Of a DNA stretch of 64,000 bases, positions 12,485-22,756 are shown one piece after another. The notes below the pieces were generated by a model, which ran no database searches, was not told where the DNA came from, and saw only the letters and a program-made list of their open reading frames with translations. This DNA is from Cladocopium goreaui (Eukaryota > Sar > Dinophyceae > Suessiales > Symbiodiniaceae). The DNA lies in NCBI GenBank assembly GCA_947184155.2, contig CAMXCT020001391.1, positions 495,626 to 559,625 of the forward strand, written 5' to 3'. Both the position numbers and the translations under genes were made by a program. The first letter of the stretch is position 1. Every line of letters starts with the position of its first letter.

Positions 12485-12605
12485 ACTCTGCCGTAGGTGC
12501 CCTGCCTTCACCCGTGAAGTCACAAAGAGTACCACACCATTGACTTGGCGCAGTAGAAACCGCCTGGAGCCACTGCTGGGAAACCGTGGATCTCCAAAAT
12601 ATTGA
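12485..12605 (-). CDS. Exon-like block, minus strand, unidentified
   Basis: The minus frame reads GDPRFPSSGSRRFLLRQVNG then VVLFVTSRVKAGHLRQ. It is GC-richer than its surroundings. No family or linked exon was identified. Confidence 0.3.
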
Positions 12606-12810
12606 CAACCGTTCTATGGGGGAATCGGCTTTACCTAGGAATATCCCATCTAACTGGGTCTAATATAGATAAATAGATTGGAATAACTATGATTCTACTA
12701 GCTATTAGATATCCTAGCTCCAATCAAAATAGATAAATACCCCTATCCCATCTCATTCTACTAGTTGGCTGATAGGTTTCCCCTACTATTGGTTATCATC
12801 ATCCCCAATG

Positions 12811-12964
12811 AAATCCGCCGACCCCGGCCTTTGCCAAGGCAGGGGCGGCGCCTGGGACCACCGGAGGTGTGGAACTTGGCTCTCGGGTCGCAAGCAAAGG
12901 CACACGCCATCAAGGCAACACCTCTGCCAGCTATACATGCCCCAGCCATCTACATGCTCCTGCC
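12811..12964. repeat. Leader segment of the 106-bp satellite array, copy 1
   Basis: A unique segment beginning TCCGCCGACCCCGGCCTTTG precedes the array and is repeated almost unchanged at 16451-16600, where it precedes the second array. Leader and array therefore travel as one unit. Confidence 0.85.
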
Positions 12965-15505
12965 GAACTCTTACACCTACATGCCCCTGCCATCTGTTTT
13001 TCAGGGGGTTCAAGAGTGCCGTTTGCCCGGCCTCAAACCCCCCAAACGCTTCCGCAGGCCTCCAAGGCAACAACTCTTACAGCTACATGCCCCTGCCATC
13101 TGTTTTTCAGGGAGTTCAAGACTGCCGTTTGACCGGCCTGAAACCCTCCAAACGCTTCCGCAGGCCTCCAAGGCAACAACTCTTACAGCTACAAGCCCCT
13201 GCCATCTGTTTTTCAGGGAGTTCAAGACTGCCGTTTGACCGGCCTGAAACCCTCCAAACGCTTCCGCAGGCCTCCAAGGCAACAACTCTTACAGCTACAT
13301 GCCCCTGCCATCTGTTTTTCAGGGGGTTCAAGACTGCCGTTTGCCCGTCCTCAAACCCCCCAAACGCTCCACTTGCAGCTCCCAATCTTCTACATGCTCC
13401 TGCCCGAACCCTCTACGCACCTCCATGGCCCTGCCATCTGTTTTTCAGGGGGTTCAAGACTGCCGTTTGCCCGGCCTCAAACCCCCCAAACGCTTCCGCA
13501 GGCCTCCAAGGCAACAACTCTTACAGCATTACCATGCCCCTGCCATCTGTTTTTCAGGGGGTTCAAGACTGCCGTTTGCCCGGCCTGAAACCCCCCAAAC
13601 GCTTCCGCAGGCCTCCAAGGCAAACAACTCTTACAGCTTACATGCCCCTGCCATCTGTTTTTCAGGGAGTTCAAGACTGCCTTTGACCGGCCTGAAACCC
13701 TCCAAACGCTTCCGCAGGCCTCCGAGGCAACAACTCTTACAGCTACATGCCCGGCGATCTGTTTTTCAGGGAGTTCAAGCCTGCCGTTTGCCAGCCCGCA
13801 AACCCCCCCAAATGCTCCCCTGCAGCTCCCAATCTACATGCTCCTGCCGAACTCTTACACCTACATGCCCCTGCCATCTGTTTTTCAGGGGGTTCAAGAC
13901 TGCCGTTTGCCCGGCCTCAAACCCCCCAAACGCTTCCGCAGGCCTCCAAGGCAACAACTCTTACAGCTACATGCCCCTGCCATCTGTTTTTCAGGGAGTT
14001 CAAGACTGCCGTTTGACCGGCCTGAAACCTTCCAAACGCTTCCGCAGGCCTCCAAGGCAACAACTCTTACAGCTACATGCCCCTGCCATCTGTTTTTCAG
14101 GGAGTTCAAGACTGCCGTTTGACCGGCCTGAAACCCTCCAAACGCTTCCGCAGGCCTCCGAGGCAACAACTCTTACAGCTACATGCCCTGCGATCTGTTT
14201 TTCAGGGACTTCAAGCCTGCCGTTTGCCAGCCCGCAAAACTTCCCAAACCCTGCGATCTGTTTTTCAGGGAGTTCAAGCCTGCCGTTTGCCAGCCCGCAA
14301 AACCCCCCAAATGCTCCCCTGCAGCTCCCAATCTGCATGCTCCTGCCGAACTCTTACACCTACATGCCCCTGCCATCTGTTTTTCAGGGGGTTCAAGACT
14401 GCCGTTTGCCCGGCCTCAAACCCCCCAAACGCTTCCGCAGGCCTCCAAGGCAACAACTCTTACAGCTACATGCCCCTGCCATCTGTTTTTCAGGGAGTTC
14501 AGACTGCCGTTTGACTGGCCTGAAACCTTCCAAACGCTTCCGCAGGCCTCCAAGGCAACAACTCTTACAGCTACATGCCCCTGCCATCTGTTTTTCAGGG
14601 AGTTCAAGACTGCCGTTTGACCGGCCTGAAACCCTCCAAACGCTTCCGCAGGCCTCCGAGGCAACAACTCTTACAGCTACATGCCCCTGCCATCTGTTTT
14701 TCAGGGAGTTCAAGCCTGCCGTTTGCCAGCCCGCAAAACCCCCCAAATTCCCCTCAAGCCCCATCTCATGCTCCTGCCAAAACTCTTACAGCTAACATGT
14801 CCCTGCCATCTGTTTTTCAGGGGTTCAAGACTGCCGCTTGCCCGGCCTCCAACCCCCCAAACGCTGCCAACCCTCCCGCAGGCCTCCAAGGCAACAACTC
14901 TTACAGCTACATGCCCCTGCCATCTGTTTTTCAGGGAGTTCGAGACTGCCGTTTGACCGGCCTGAAACCTTCCAAACGCTTCCGCAGGCCTCAAGGCAAC
15001 AACTCTTACAGCTACATGCCCCTGCCATCTGTTTTTCAGGGAGTTCAAGACTGCCGTTTGACCGGCCTGAAACCCTCCAAACGCTTCCGCAGGCCTCCGA
15101 GGCAACAACTCTTACAGCTACATGCCCTGCGATCTGTTTTTCAGGGAGTTCAAGCCTGCCGTTTGCCAGCCCGCAAAACCCCCCAAACCCTGCGATCTGT
15201 TTTTCAGGGAGTTCAAGCCTGCCGTTTGCCAGCCCGCAAAACCCCCCAAATGCTCCCCTGCAGCTCCCAATCTACATGCTCCTGCCGAACTCTTACACCT
15301 ACATGCCCCTGCCATCTGTTTTTCAGGGGGTTCAAGACTGCAGTTTGCCCGGCCTCAAACCCCCCAAACGCTTCCGCAGGCCTCCAAGGCAACAACTCTT
15401 ACAGCTTTATGCCCTTTTCAGGGAGTTCAAGACTGCCGTTTGACCTTGACCGGCCTGAAACCCTCCAAACGCTTCCGCAGGCCTCCGAGGTAACAACTCT
15501 TACAG
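12965..15505. repeat. 106-bp satellite array
   Basis: Head-to-tail units contain CTGCCATCTGTTTTTCAG, GTTCAAGACTGCCGTTTG, AACGCTTCCGCAGGCCTCC and CAACAACTCTTACAG. The period is 106 bp (for example 13111 to 13217), so the reading frame rotates each copy. Variant units (TTTGACC or TTTGCCC, GCGATC or GCCATC, and a CAGCCCGCAAAACC type) recur in ordered blocks, so higher-order units have been copied. Each unit carries a pyrimidine tract plus TTCAG|G that resembles a 3' splice site. Long apparent ORFs of up to 498 codons cross the array only because stops are absent from variants. Confidence 0.95.
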
Positions 15506-15605
15506 NNNNNNNNNNNNNNNNNNNNNNNNNNNNNNNNNNNNNNNNNNNNNNNNNNNNNNNNNNNNNNNNNNNNNNNNNNNNNNNNNNNNNNNNNNNNNNN
15601 NNNNN
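15506..15605. other. Assembly gap of 100 N
   Basis: Exactly 100 N inside the satellite array. The true copy number is unknown and the two flanks may not be correctly spaced. Confidence 1.
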
Positions 15606-16450
15606 TATAGGCGTTCAAGGCTGCCGTTTGCCAGGCCTCAAACCCTCCAAAACCCGCCAAACGCTCCAAAAGTTCGCATAGCTCCGCAGGGACAAGGTAC
15701 CCCAACAAGCCCAACACGCGCCACTCCCGCACGCAAAAGCCACCACAAGGCCACAGCAATGGCTCAAGGGCACCTTCCGGCCGCAGCAATGGCTTCTCTT
15801 TTACATGTTCAGAATCCCGCCTGCAGCAGTCGACATGATGAACCAAAGACAAAGGCGGAACGGTAGCATTCAACCAATTCAACCCTTTTTCGGTGCGTTC
15901 AGTGCCACAGGAACCCCAGAAAAATATCCGGATCATGGAACTGCCACTGCTAGCCACGTTCAATGTGCTTTGGTTCAGTTTCCTGGTGGTGTTCCTGGTG
16001 ATTACCCATAAATGTTGGTGATATCCCATTATATACATCCCCATCGGATGCCAAATCTCATCAAATCCGCATGGTTCTGCTAAGCCGTTTAAGCTGCAGA
16101 AATGCAGCCTCCGGTGACAACAGGTCTCAAGGCAACGGTCAAAAAATGCATAGAAACCATAGGTTGGTCATTCATTCCTATTGAATGATGCGATTTGTTG
16201 GTGAATTCCGTGTTCTTGTTTGTTGAGCATCCCATTTCTTCACGATCGAATCCAGCTGTTTGGCTTCAAAGCCCATGTTGGTTGTTGGCTGACCAACTCC
16301 CATTTGTTCCTCGTTGAATCCACATGTTGGCTGTCCAAATCAGACCATTCGTGGCCAAAAAACTGGCACATCTTGTCATTTAAACTGAAATCTCCTGAAA
16401 TAATGTGGGATAGTTTCATGTACCATATATGTACCTATATCATATCCATA
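15606..16450. other. Unique spacer between the two satellite arrays
   Basis: Starts with a fragment related to the satellite (TTCAAGGCTGCCGTTTGCCA) to about 15670. It continues as GC-rich sequence open on the minus strand to about 15850, then AT-rich DNA. No gene is supported. Confidence 0.5.
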
Positions 16451-16990
16451 TCCGCCGACCCCGGCCTTTGCCAAGGCAGGGGCGGCGCCTGGGACCACCG
16501 GAGGTGTGGAACTTGGCTCTCGGGTCGCAAGCAAAGGCACACGCCATCAAGACAACACCTCTGCCAGCTACATGCCCCAGCCATCTACATGCTCCTGCCG
16601 AACTCTTACACCTACATGCCCCTGCCATCTGTTTTTCAGGGGGTTCAAGACTGCCGTTTGCCCGGCCTCAAACCCCCCAAACGCTTCCGCAGGCCTCCAA
16701 GGCAACAACTCTTACAGCTACATGCCCTTTTCAGGGAGTTCAAGACTGCCGTTTGACCGGCCTGAAACCTTCCAAACGCTTCCGCAGGCCTCCAAGGCAA
16801 CAACTCTTACAGCTACATGCCCCTGCCATCTGTTTTTCAGGGAGTTCAAGACTGCCGTTTGACCGGCCTGAAACCCTCCAAACTTCCGCAGGCCTCCAAG
16901 GCAACAACTCTTACAGCTACATGCCCCTGCCATCTGTTTTTCAGGGAGTTCAAGCCTGCCGTTTGCCAGCCCGCAAAACCCCCCAAATGC
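16451..16990. repeat. Second 106-bp satellite array with the same leader
   Basis: Leader copy 2 is followed by four to five units, some internally deleted (a short unit with TGCCCTTTTCAG at 16725). It grades into the 96-bp variant array. Confidence 0.9.
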
Positions 16991-17440
16991 TTCCCTGCAG
17001 CTCCCATGCCGTTTGCCAGCTCCGGCATTGTCCTTTTATGGTGGTTCAAGCCTAAACCCCCCAAATGCTTCCCTGCAGCTCCCATGCCGTTTGCCAGCCC
17101 CGGCATTGTCCTTTTATGGTGGTTCAAGCCTGCCGTTTGCCAGCCAGCAAAACCCCCCAAATGCTTCCCTGCAGCTCCCATGCCGTTTGCCAGCCCCGGC
17201 ATTGTCCTTTTATGGTGGTTCAAGCCTGCCGTTTGCCCGCCCGCAAAACCCCCCAAATGCCTCCCTGCAGCTCCCATGCCGTTTGCCAGCCCCGGCATTG
17301 TCCTTTTATGGTGGTTCAAGCCTGCCGTTTGCCAGCCCGCAAAACCCCCAAATGCTTCCCTGCAGCTCCCATGCCGTTTGCCAGCCCCGGCATTGTCCTT
17401 TTATGGTGGTTCAAGCCTGCCGTTTGCCAGCCCGCAAAAG
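16990..17440. repeat. 96-bp variant satellite, about five copies
   Basis: Units with GGCATTGTCCTTTTATGG and CCTGCAGCTCCCATGCCG recur at exactly 96 bp (17101, 17197, 17293). They share GGTTCAAGCCTGCCGTTTGC with the 106-bp satellite. As 96 is divisible by three, the frame does not rotate and all frames remain open, an artefact of period and composition. Confidence 0.9.
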
Positions 17441-17805
17441 GCGATGATGAGGCGCCACAACTCGTGGCCCTGGCGCGGCAAGCTCAGCAGCTTCCGGAGA
17501 TCAGTACCCTTGATTATCCCTGAGTTTCAAAATCAATGATACTCTACCACCAATCATACAATGATAGGAGGCCAAATATGCTTAAAAATATGAACTGAGG
17601 TCTGACTTCAAATTTGTAGCGTCATACTCATTGCATACACATTGCACATTGTGTGGCAAATTGAATTGCGGCATGTTGGGGCATATCAAAACATATATGT
17701 CCATGTCTGTCCCACCATGTACCACCATCGACCTCAGCCCGGCCCGCCGGAAGCGACGCGCCACTGACCCACTGAACCGCTGATGCCGTCGGATGCCGTC
17801 GGAGT

Positions 17806-17869
17806 ATCTATCTCTCCCTCTCTATCTATCTATCTCTCTATCTTTCTCTCCCCCTCTATCTATCTCTCC

Positions 17870-17901
<32 letters not shown>

Positions 17902-18058
17902 CCATCCAGCTATCTATCCATCTATCTCTCCATCCACTTATCTGTCTATCCAACTGTCTATCTATCTATCTGTCTATCTCTCTCTCTCTCTATCTCTCTA
18001 CCTATCTATCCATCCATCCATCCATCCATCCATCTATCTATCTCTCTCCCTCTCTCTG
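17806..18058. repeat. TATC/TCTC microsatellite
   Basis: Pyrimidine-rich tetranucleotide run of TATC, CTCTC and CATC units. Confidence 0.95.
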
Positions 18059-18059
18059 C

Positions 18060-18850
18060 AGGACCCCCCAAATAGGGGGGGTCGGCGGCACCCGGGCGCT
18101 AGCCCATTCTATAACTATATACCAAGTTACTAGGGTTCTGTTGGTTTATGGTTTGTTGGTTTATAGTTAGATATATACCTATCTATCACTATTATAATAG
18201 TTTATTGATATATACCTATCGCTTCTTTTTGACTGTTTATTAGTTTCTGATATGTTTATCTTACCCCCCAGTAAATGGTGGTTTTCCAGAAATGGAGGTA
18301 TTCCATAAATGGGGGATCCCCAATAGCTTGAGATATAGAATAATTTGAATTATCCATAATAAATCCATATCATATAGTTATCATAGTTTATAGTTATATA
18401 CCTATTTATCACCATTATAGTCATTTATTTACATATATATATATATAGTTCTTGAATGAACCTGATCTCTTCGCCGAATCTCAGGTCAATCAGCTGCAAG
18501 CTGCCACCTGTCTGCTCGGGCCGGGGAGACCCAGAGTGGTTCCAGTGCCGTTACGAAAACGTGAACGGTTCGCCATAGTACCCAGGAAAACCCATCGGGA
18601 AAACCATAGCCCATAGGATCCATGTATGCTATATATGGTAACATTTACCATCAATATATATATATATATATATTCAAATGTTAGCATATTTACCATACAT
18701 GGATACATGGATCCTATGGGTAGGGAAACCATACTAGTCGGAAAATGGCCTCATCTTTCACCCAAAACATGGTGATTCCATGTTGGTGTCCTCTGAGATC
18801 ACCAGGGTGGTATTGGTACATAATGCATAATTCTATATCGAACTAGTCAA
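18060..18850. other. No gene recognised; short palindromic element inside
   Basis: AT-rich DNA with GTTTATAGTTATATACC repeats at 18150-18420. A moderately GC-rich stretch at 18470-18600 is open on the minus strand without splice support. Confidence 0.4.
18611..18719. repeat. Imperfect inverted repeat bounded by CCATAGGATCCATGTAT
   Basis: The ends CCATAGGATCCATGTAT and ATACATGGATCCTATGG are complementary, with TGCTA/TTAGCA motifs inside. It is related to the perfect repeat at 5954-6038. Confidence 0.7.
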
Positions 18851-18884
18851 TGGGGTGAACATAAACCAAGGAATATACGGTTTT

Positions 18885-18991
18885 CTGGTTGGTGGTTTGG
18901 AACATTTTTTTTGATGAATTTCCATATATTGGGAATTTCAGCATCCCAACTGACTTTCATATTTTTCAGAGGGGTTGAAACCAACAACCAG
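18885..18991 (+). mobile_element. MITE family B copy in the left arm
   Basis: CTGGTTGGTGGTTTGGAACA to GAAACCAACAACCAG. Confidence 0.85.
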
Positions 18992-19059
18992 TTTTTGACA
19001 GTGGAAATGGTCACACGGGGATTTTTGTCAGGGAGATCGTGGAGGAACTTGTGGAGGGG

Positions 19060-19830
19060 ATCATTTTGTTGGAAATCCCGTCGTAATATGTCGTAATCAA
19101 ATTTGGCAATGGAGAATCCGTTATTAAAAAAAATGTATTAATGGGAACATCAACTATAAGTGGTTGATTTTCAACTGTCATCTTTGATTACCTCAGGCTA
19201 TGTGAATTCTATAAAATGCAAACATTGCCCCAATGGCAGAACCTACTCCAGCGTTTTTGCCTTTTACATCTCACTCCAACAAACAGGTCGAGCTTTGGAT
19301 GATGTGGTCTCTGACGTCCTGGAAACAAGGTAGCTCATGGGGTCATATATCCTAACTTATGGAAGCTACCCACCACGGTTATACCGATTATAAAATATTA
19401 TAAAATGATCCTGCAAGGTCTACACGGCTGTCTCTCAGGACGTTTTGAGGCCTCAGTTGACAATCTACAATCCTTGAATCGCCCAAGCAAGAGACCACAC
19501 CGCCTGTTGCCTGCCGCCTGTTACTCCGCCTGTTGATCATGAGTCCGATGACACCGGCAGTGAGTTTGACTGAAGATGTTCATCTACAATGATGCGGGTG
19601 TCAAGCCAGTCATCTGAGCTAAAGTATGTCCAAGTTTCGATGAACGCTCGAGCCAGCCATCAATTTCATTTGAGAGTCTTGCATGGACTGGCGACTGCAT
19701 GTTTGCAACAGACATCTATGAAACAGCTTTTCACTTCTCAGGTATCCTTCAAAAACAGGAAGTGTTTTTGGTGCAAACTTACTGGGACATTGGCAGCTAC
19801 CGGCATCGTCATTTTGGGGTAGAAGAGGTT
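19060..19830. other. Spacer of the large inverted repeat
   Basis: Contains a possible plus-strand exon near 19600-19740 (SSQSSELKYVQVSMNARASH) ending at a CTTCTCAG|GTATCC donor. No terminal repeats of a known transposon were recognised. Confidence 0.3.
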
Positions 19831-19896
19831 CCTCCACAAGTTCCTCCACGATCTCCCTGACAAAAATCCCCGTGTGACCATTTCCCCTGTCAGAGG

Positions 19897-20002
19897 CTGG
19901 TTGTTGGTTTCAACCCCTCTGAAAAATATGAAAGTCAGTTGGGATGATGAAATTCCCAATATATGGAAATTCATTAAAAAAATGTTCCAACCCACCAAGC
20001 AG
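19897..20002 (-). mobile_element. MITE family B copy in the right arm
   Basis: Reverse complement of the copy at 18885-18991, ending CCAACCCACCAAGCAG. Confidence 0.85.
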
Positions 20003-20069
20003 AAAACCGTATATTCCTTGGTTTATGTTCACCCTACGTTCCTTATCCCAACGAAACCTCAGCCTGCAG

Positions 20070-20376
20070 TCACTGCCTCAGGGGGAAAGATCACCAACAA
20101 GAGGGGTTACCAGCAAAAAAAGATACAGAACACAGTTATGGCCATTTACCAGTTATAACTGGTTATAAATGGGATTATACATTCTATAAATGGGGTTATA
20201 AGTACTTATAACTGATAGATGACCATAACTGTAAGCCAGTGTTTTTTTTTGGAGAAGTCCCATTCTTCCCATTCAAGCTCTGGATGATCAGTTCTTTTCA
20301 GATCGGCTGAAATTACCAACCACTTTGGGGTGCGGAAATATTATCAGACTCGATTTAAGGGAGAACAAAATACCGG
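20070..20376 (+). CDS. Two exons joined across a family D2 element; possible leucine-rich repeat
   Basis: Exon 20070-20134 follows CCTGCAG. Donor ACA|GTTATG and acceptor CTGTAAG|CC lie at the two ends of the D2 element, so the intron 20135-20235 (101 bp) is the element itself. Only the frame HCLRGKDHQQEGLPAKKDTE is phase-compatible with exon 20236-20376, which is open for 46 codons and includes LKLPTTLGCGNIIRLDLREN followed by KIP. That spacing fits a leucine-rich repeat (LxxLxLxxNxI), but one repeat is weak evidence. The exon ends at CCGG|GTTGAT. Neighbouring exons were not securely linked. Confidence 0.45.
20135..20235. mobile_element. MITE family D2 copy acting as an intron
   Basis: ACAGTTATGGCCATTTACCA at the left and GACCATAACTGTAAG at the right, with TATAACTGGTTATAAATGGG inside. 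It coincides with the candidate intron of the exon pair around it. Confidence 0.8.
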
Positions 20377-20657
20377 GTTGATGGTAACCATAGCGTGTTC
20401 TCCCAACAAAGTTAAATCAAAAAATATCACTTGACTGGCTGAATCATCATGTCAACGATGTAAACCCCATGCCATAAACCATCCCCAATAGATGTAACAA
20501 TGGCATTGAGTAAACCAGAAATTGGATATGGTGAAATGACCCCCCAATGGGTTTTCCACGTTCTTTTGCTTTGTCCATTCCAGAGTCTTTTGCGGTACAA
20601 GGTGTTTTTTTGTTCAGATATCTTGGGTGTTTAAGCCCCATGTTTCATACGGTTGTT
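20377..20657. other. Intronic sequence, no element recognised
   Basis: No coding frame with splice support. Confidence 0.4.
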
Positions 20658-20770
20658 TACCCTCTGGTAAATTAACAGCTTGACCCTGAAAATAGCCATT
20701 GTTTAGTTGTTTCACTAATCTTCCAACCCCGATGACTGCCAGGGTCGAACTGTTAGTTTACCAGAGGGTA
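20658..20770. mobile_element. MITE family A copy
   Basis: TACCCTCTGGTAAATTAACA at the left and GTTAGTTTACCAGAGGGTA at the right. The inside is diverged. Confidence 0.85.
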
Positions 20771-20774
20771 AATT

Positions 20775-20963
20775 TCTTCCACTGAAATCCATCCCAATTC
20801 CTTTCGTGAACTGCGGCTCTGCTGCGCTCAGAACCTCACCTCCTGTACTTTCTCCAACTTGGCTGAGAATTCCACTTACCTGGCCTCGGTACAGGACATG
20901 GCGACATGGCCTCAAAGGGTTCTGGAGTGGTTGAAGCAAAGTGGTTTTCATGACCGGACCTGA
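20775..20963 (+). CDS. Exon-like block after a family A element, unidentified
   Basis: Two plus frames are open for about 55 codons. One reads SFRELRLCCAQNLTSCTFSN then LAENSTYLASVQDMATWPQR and ends in TGA at 20963. The other starts from the ACCAG acceptor at the A element's right end and is also open. Composition is exon-like, but the frame is unresolved. Confidence 0.35.
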   Translation, partial: SSTEIHPNSFRELRLCCAQNLTSCTFSNLAENSTYLASVQDMATWPQRVLEWLKQSGFHDRT

Positions 20964-21313
20964 GAATTGGGAAATGAATTGCGATTGTTGAATTACCTAA
21001 CTTACTGGTTTTAATTACAATGTTCATTACCTAACTGGGTGGTGGAAATCGTTTCCAATTGGTGTTGCGAATTGGATTTTCATCAACCAAACTGGTGTTG
21101 CAAATTGTTGAATAACGGATTTTCGAATTGGTTAGTCTGCCATTTGCGGAATCTAATTCTTGGGAAAGGCATTGCCATGCATTGCCTTTTAAAAAGGGTG
21201 GGTCATTTGAAGCCCTTGAACTTGGGAGATGGGTTCTTACTGGCTTGTAACTGTTGTAAATGTTGTAAATGCTTAAGCCCGATCCCCAATGTTGTAAATG
21301 TATTTGTTTTATC

Positions 21314-21464
21314 TATAGAACGGGGGACCCACATTGTATACAATGTGGGTCCCCCGTTCGATAGCAAAGTTGGGCCGATAACTAGGGTTTATGGTAGTTA
21401 TAACATGTTATAACTATATTTAGACGGGGCTATAAACCAACTTATAGCTAGGGGCACATTGTAC
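21314..21464. mobile_element. MITE family C copy with an inverted end fragment
   Basis: TACAATGTGGGTCCCCCGTT starts at 21339 and GGGGCACATTGTA ends at 21464. The 25 bp before it are an inverted copy of the same end, so two insertions or a rearrangement meet here. Confidence 0.8.
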
Positions 21465-21469
21465 AGTAT

Positions 21470-21995
21470 GTTTGGGTGGCTCTGCAACACAAACATGGTT
21501 ATACCGCAATACCCGAAATCGCATGAAATTGCCAGGTCTTTGGGTTGTTGAACTGGCCACAAAAAAATGGTGGAGCATGGGAGCCATGGTAGGTATGGGT
21601 CAAGGTACAGAAGTGGGTTTCAATGAGTTGGTCCCATCCAAGACTGGTTTATGATGGTTTATGTGTTTTCAAAGATGTCATGGATGACTTCCCCGGCCGT
21701 GCGGGATCGTATTTTCTGGATCCATGCCGAATCAAAAAAAAGGAAGAAACTGGCATGTAGCAGGTTCATATTACCATCAAAGATTCGAATTCAACCAAGA
21801 AGAAGACGCGTTACCCAACCACCAAAGGCGAGTTTGCAATATTTAATAATATGTTTAACATTGTTTAACCATGCAACCAATGGTACATAGATGGAGATAG
21901 CTCAGAACCTTGAATCCTGCCAAAAAAGAAACTGGACTTGTATGGAATTACCTGAAAAGTATCTTTCACCTTAAAACAAAAATAGCACCTCAGGG
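21470..21995. other. Intergenic or intronic; one possible exon at 21675-21740
   Basis: At 21675 a plus frame reads MSWMTSPAVRDRIFWIHAES after AAAG. No donor with matching phase was identified. The remainder is unstructured. Confidence 0.3.
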
Positions 21996-22003
21996 ATGCG
22001 CAG

Positions 22004-22100
22004 AGCTCCGCAGGAGATCTGTTCGCAATCTTTCCTGTCTTCTTTGATCGCTCGAAGTCTGCCGGCGACCACCTTAAGTGCCTTGGCCCAGGAGAGCAGG
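22004..22100 (+). CDS. Exon, unidentified
   Basis: Follows GCGCAG and reads SSAGDLFAIFPVFFDRSKSA then GDHLKCLGPGEQ, ending CAGG|GTGGGG. It is open in one protein-like frame. A family C element lies in the intron that follows. Confidence 0.4.
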
Positions 22101-22158
22101 GTGGGGATTTCAAGATCCTATGGGGAAATTGACCCTTTAAGGTGATGTTTTACATAGC

Positions 22159-22286
22159 TACAATGTGAGGCCCCCCAGTGATGTTTGTTGGTTTATAAGC
22201 CCCAGTAACTATAGTTATAAATACCATAAACCATAGTTATTGGACTTATAAACCAACTTAGCTATCTTGGGGGCCTCACATTGTAT
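22159..22286. mobile_element. MITE family C copy
   Basis: TACAATGTGAGGCCCCCCAG at the left and GGGGGCCTCACATTGTA at the right. Confidence 0.85.
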
Positions 22287-22321
22287 GGTATAGATGACCC
22301 ATTTATGGATCATAAACATAC

Positions 22322-22435
22322 TCTGATTGGTGGTTTGGAACATGATTTTTACTCCTTCAGTTGGGAAGTTCATCATCCCAACAATTCCCAACTCCATCAT
22401 TTTTCAGAGGGGTAGGTGGCTCATCCACCAACCAG
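22322..22435 (+). mobile_element. MITE family B copy
   Basis: CTGATTGGTGGTTTGGAACA to CATCCACCAACCAG. Confidence 0.85.
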
Positions 22436-22439
22436 TTAT

Positions 22440-22660
22440 GATTAACCATCATTAACCATCATCACTACCATATATTAACCACTATTAACCAGGTATATTA
22501 CCTTAACCAATGGTAGGTCAACCACCAACCAGTTATGATTTACTCAATGAAAATGGTGAGTTTCTCACGGCTGGAGTGGCTCGTCAGTCGAAACAACGCG
22601 CGGCGTCGCCTTTGGAGCACAACGTTTTGAATTCTCCGTACGAAGAGACCAGTTTTTGGG
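22440..22660. other. TTAACC motif cluster and a possible exon
   Basis: The GC-richer part at 22570-22650 is open on the plus strand (SKQRAASPLEHNVLNSPYEE after CGTC AG). Support is weak. Confidence 0.3.
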
Positions 22661-22661
22661 G

Positions 22662-22756
22662 GTTACCTAACATAGCAATGGAAAATGGCCATTTATAGTG
22701 GATTTTCCCATGAAAAATGGTGATTTTCCATTGCTATGTTAGTTCACCAGAGGGTA
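22662..22756. mobile_element. MITE family A copy, left end truncated
   Basis: The inside reads AACATAGCAATGGAAAATGG and the inverted TTTTCCATTGCTATGTTAGT, ending TTCACCAGAGGGTA. Confidence 0.8.

Larger units (their letters stand above)
18853..20034. repeat. Large inverted repeat, about 205-bp arms, about 775-bp spacer
   Basis: Left arm 18853-19057 and right arm 19832-20034 are near-perfect reverse complements. Each arm contains a whole family B MITE plus flanking sequence (GGGTGAACATAAACCAAGG outside, GGGAGATCGTGGAGGAACTT inside). Because unique flanks are included, this is more than two independent B insertions in opposite orientation. Confidence 0.85.

Noticed and set aside
13299-14795. 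498-codon open frame across the satellite array
   Set aside because: The 106-bp unit shifts frame every copy, and frames are open because variants lack stops. The minus strand is equally open, so it is not taken as a gene.
12965-15505. CRISPR-like array
   Set aside because: Units are contiguous 106-bp tandem repeats with no unique spacers, in a eukaryotic context.
14575-15681. 368-codon open frame spanning the N gap
   Set aside because: Runs through 100 N and satellite units, so the translation is meaningless.
15750-15775. Relict dinoflagellate spliced leader at ATGGCTCAAG
   Set aside because: Only the last ten or so bases resemble the spliced leader end; no other relict was seen in the window.
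17783-18170. Open frames over the TATC microsatellite
   Set aside because: Low-complexity translation (YLSIYLS) only.
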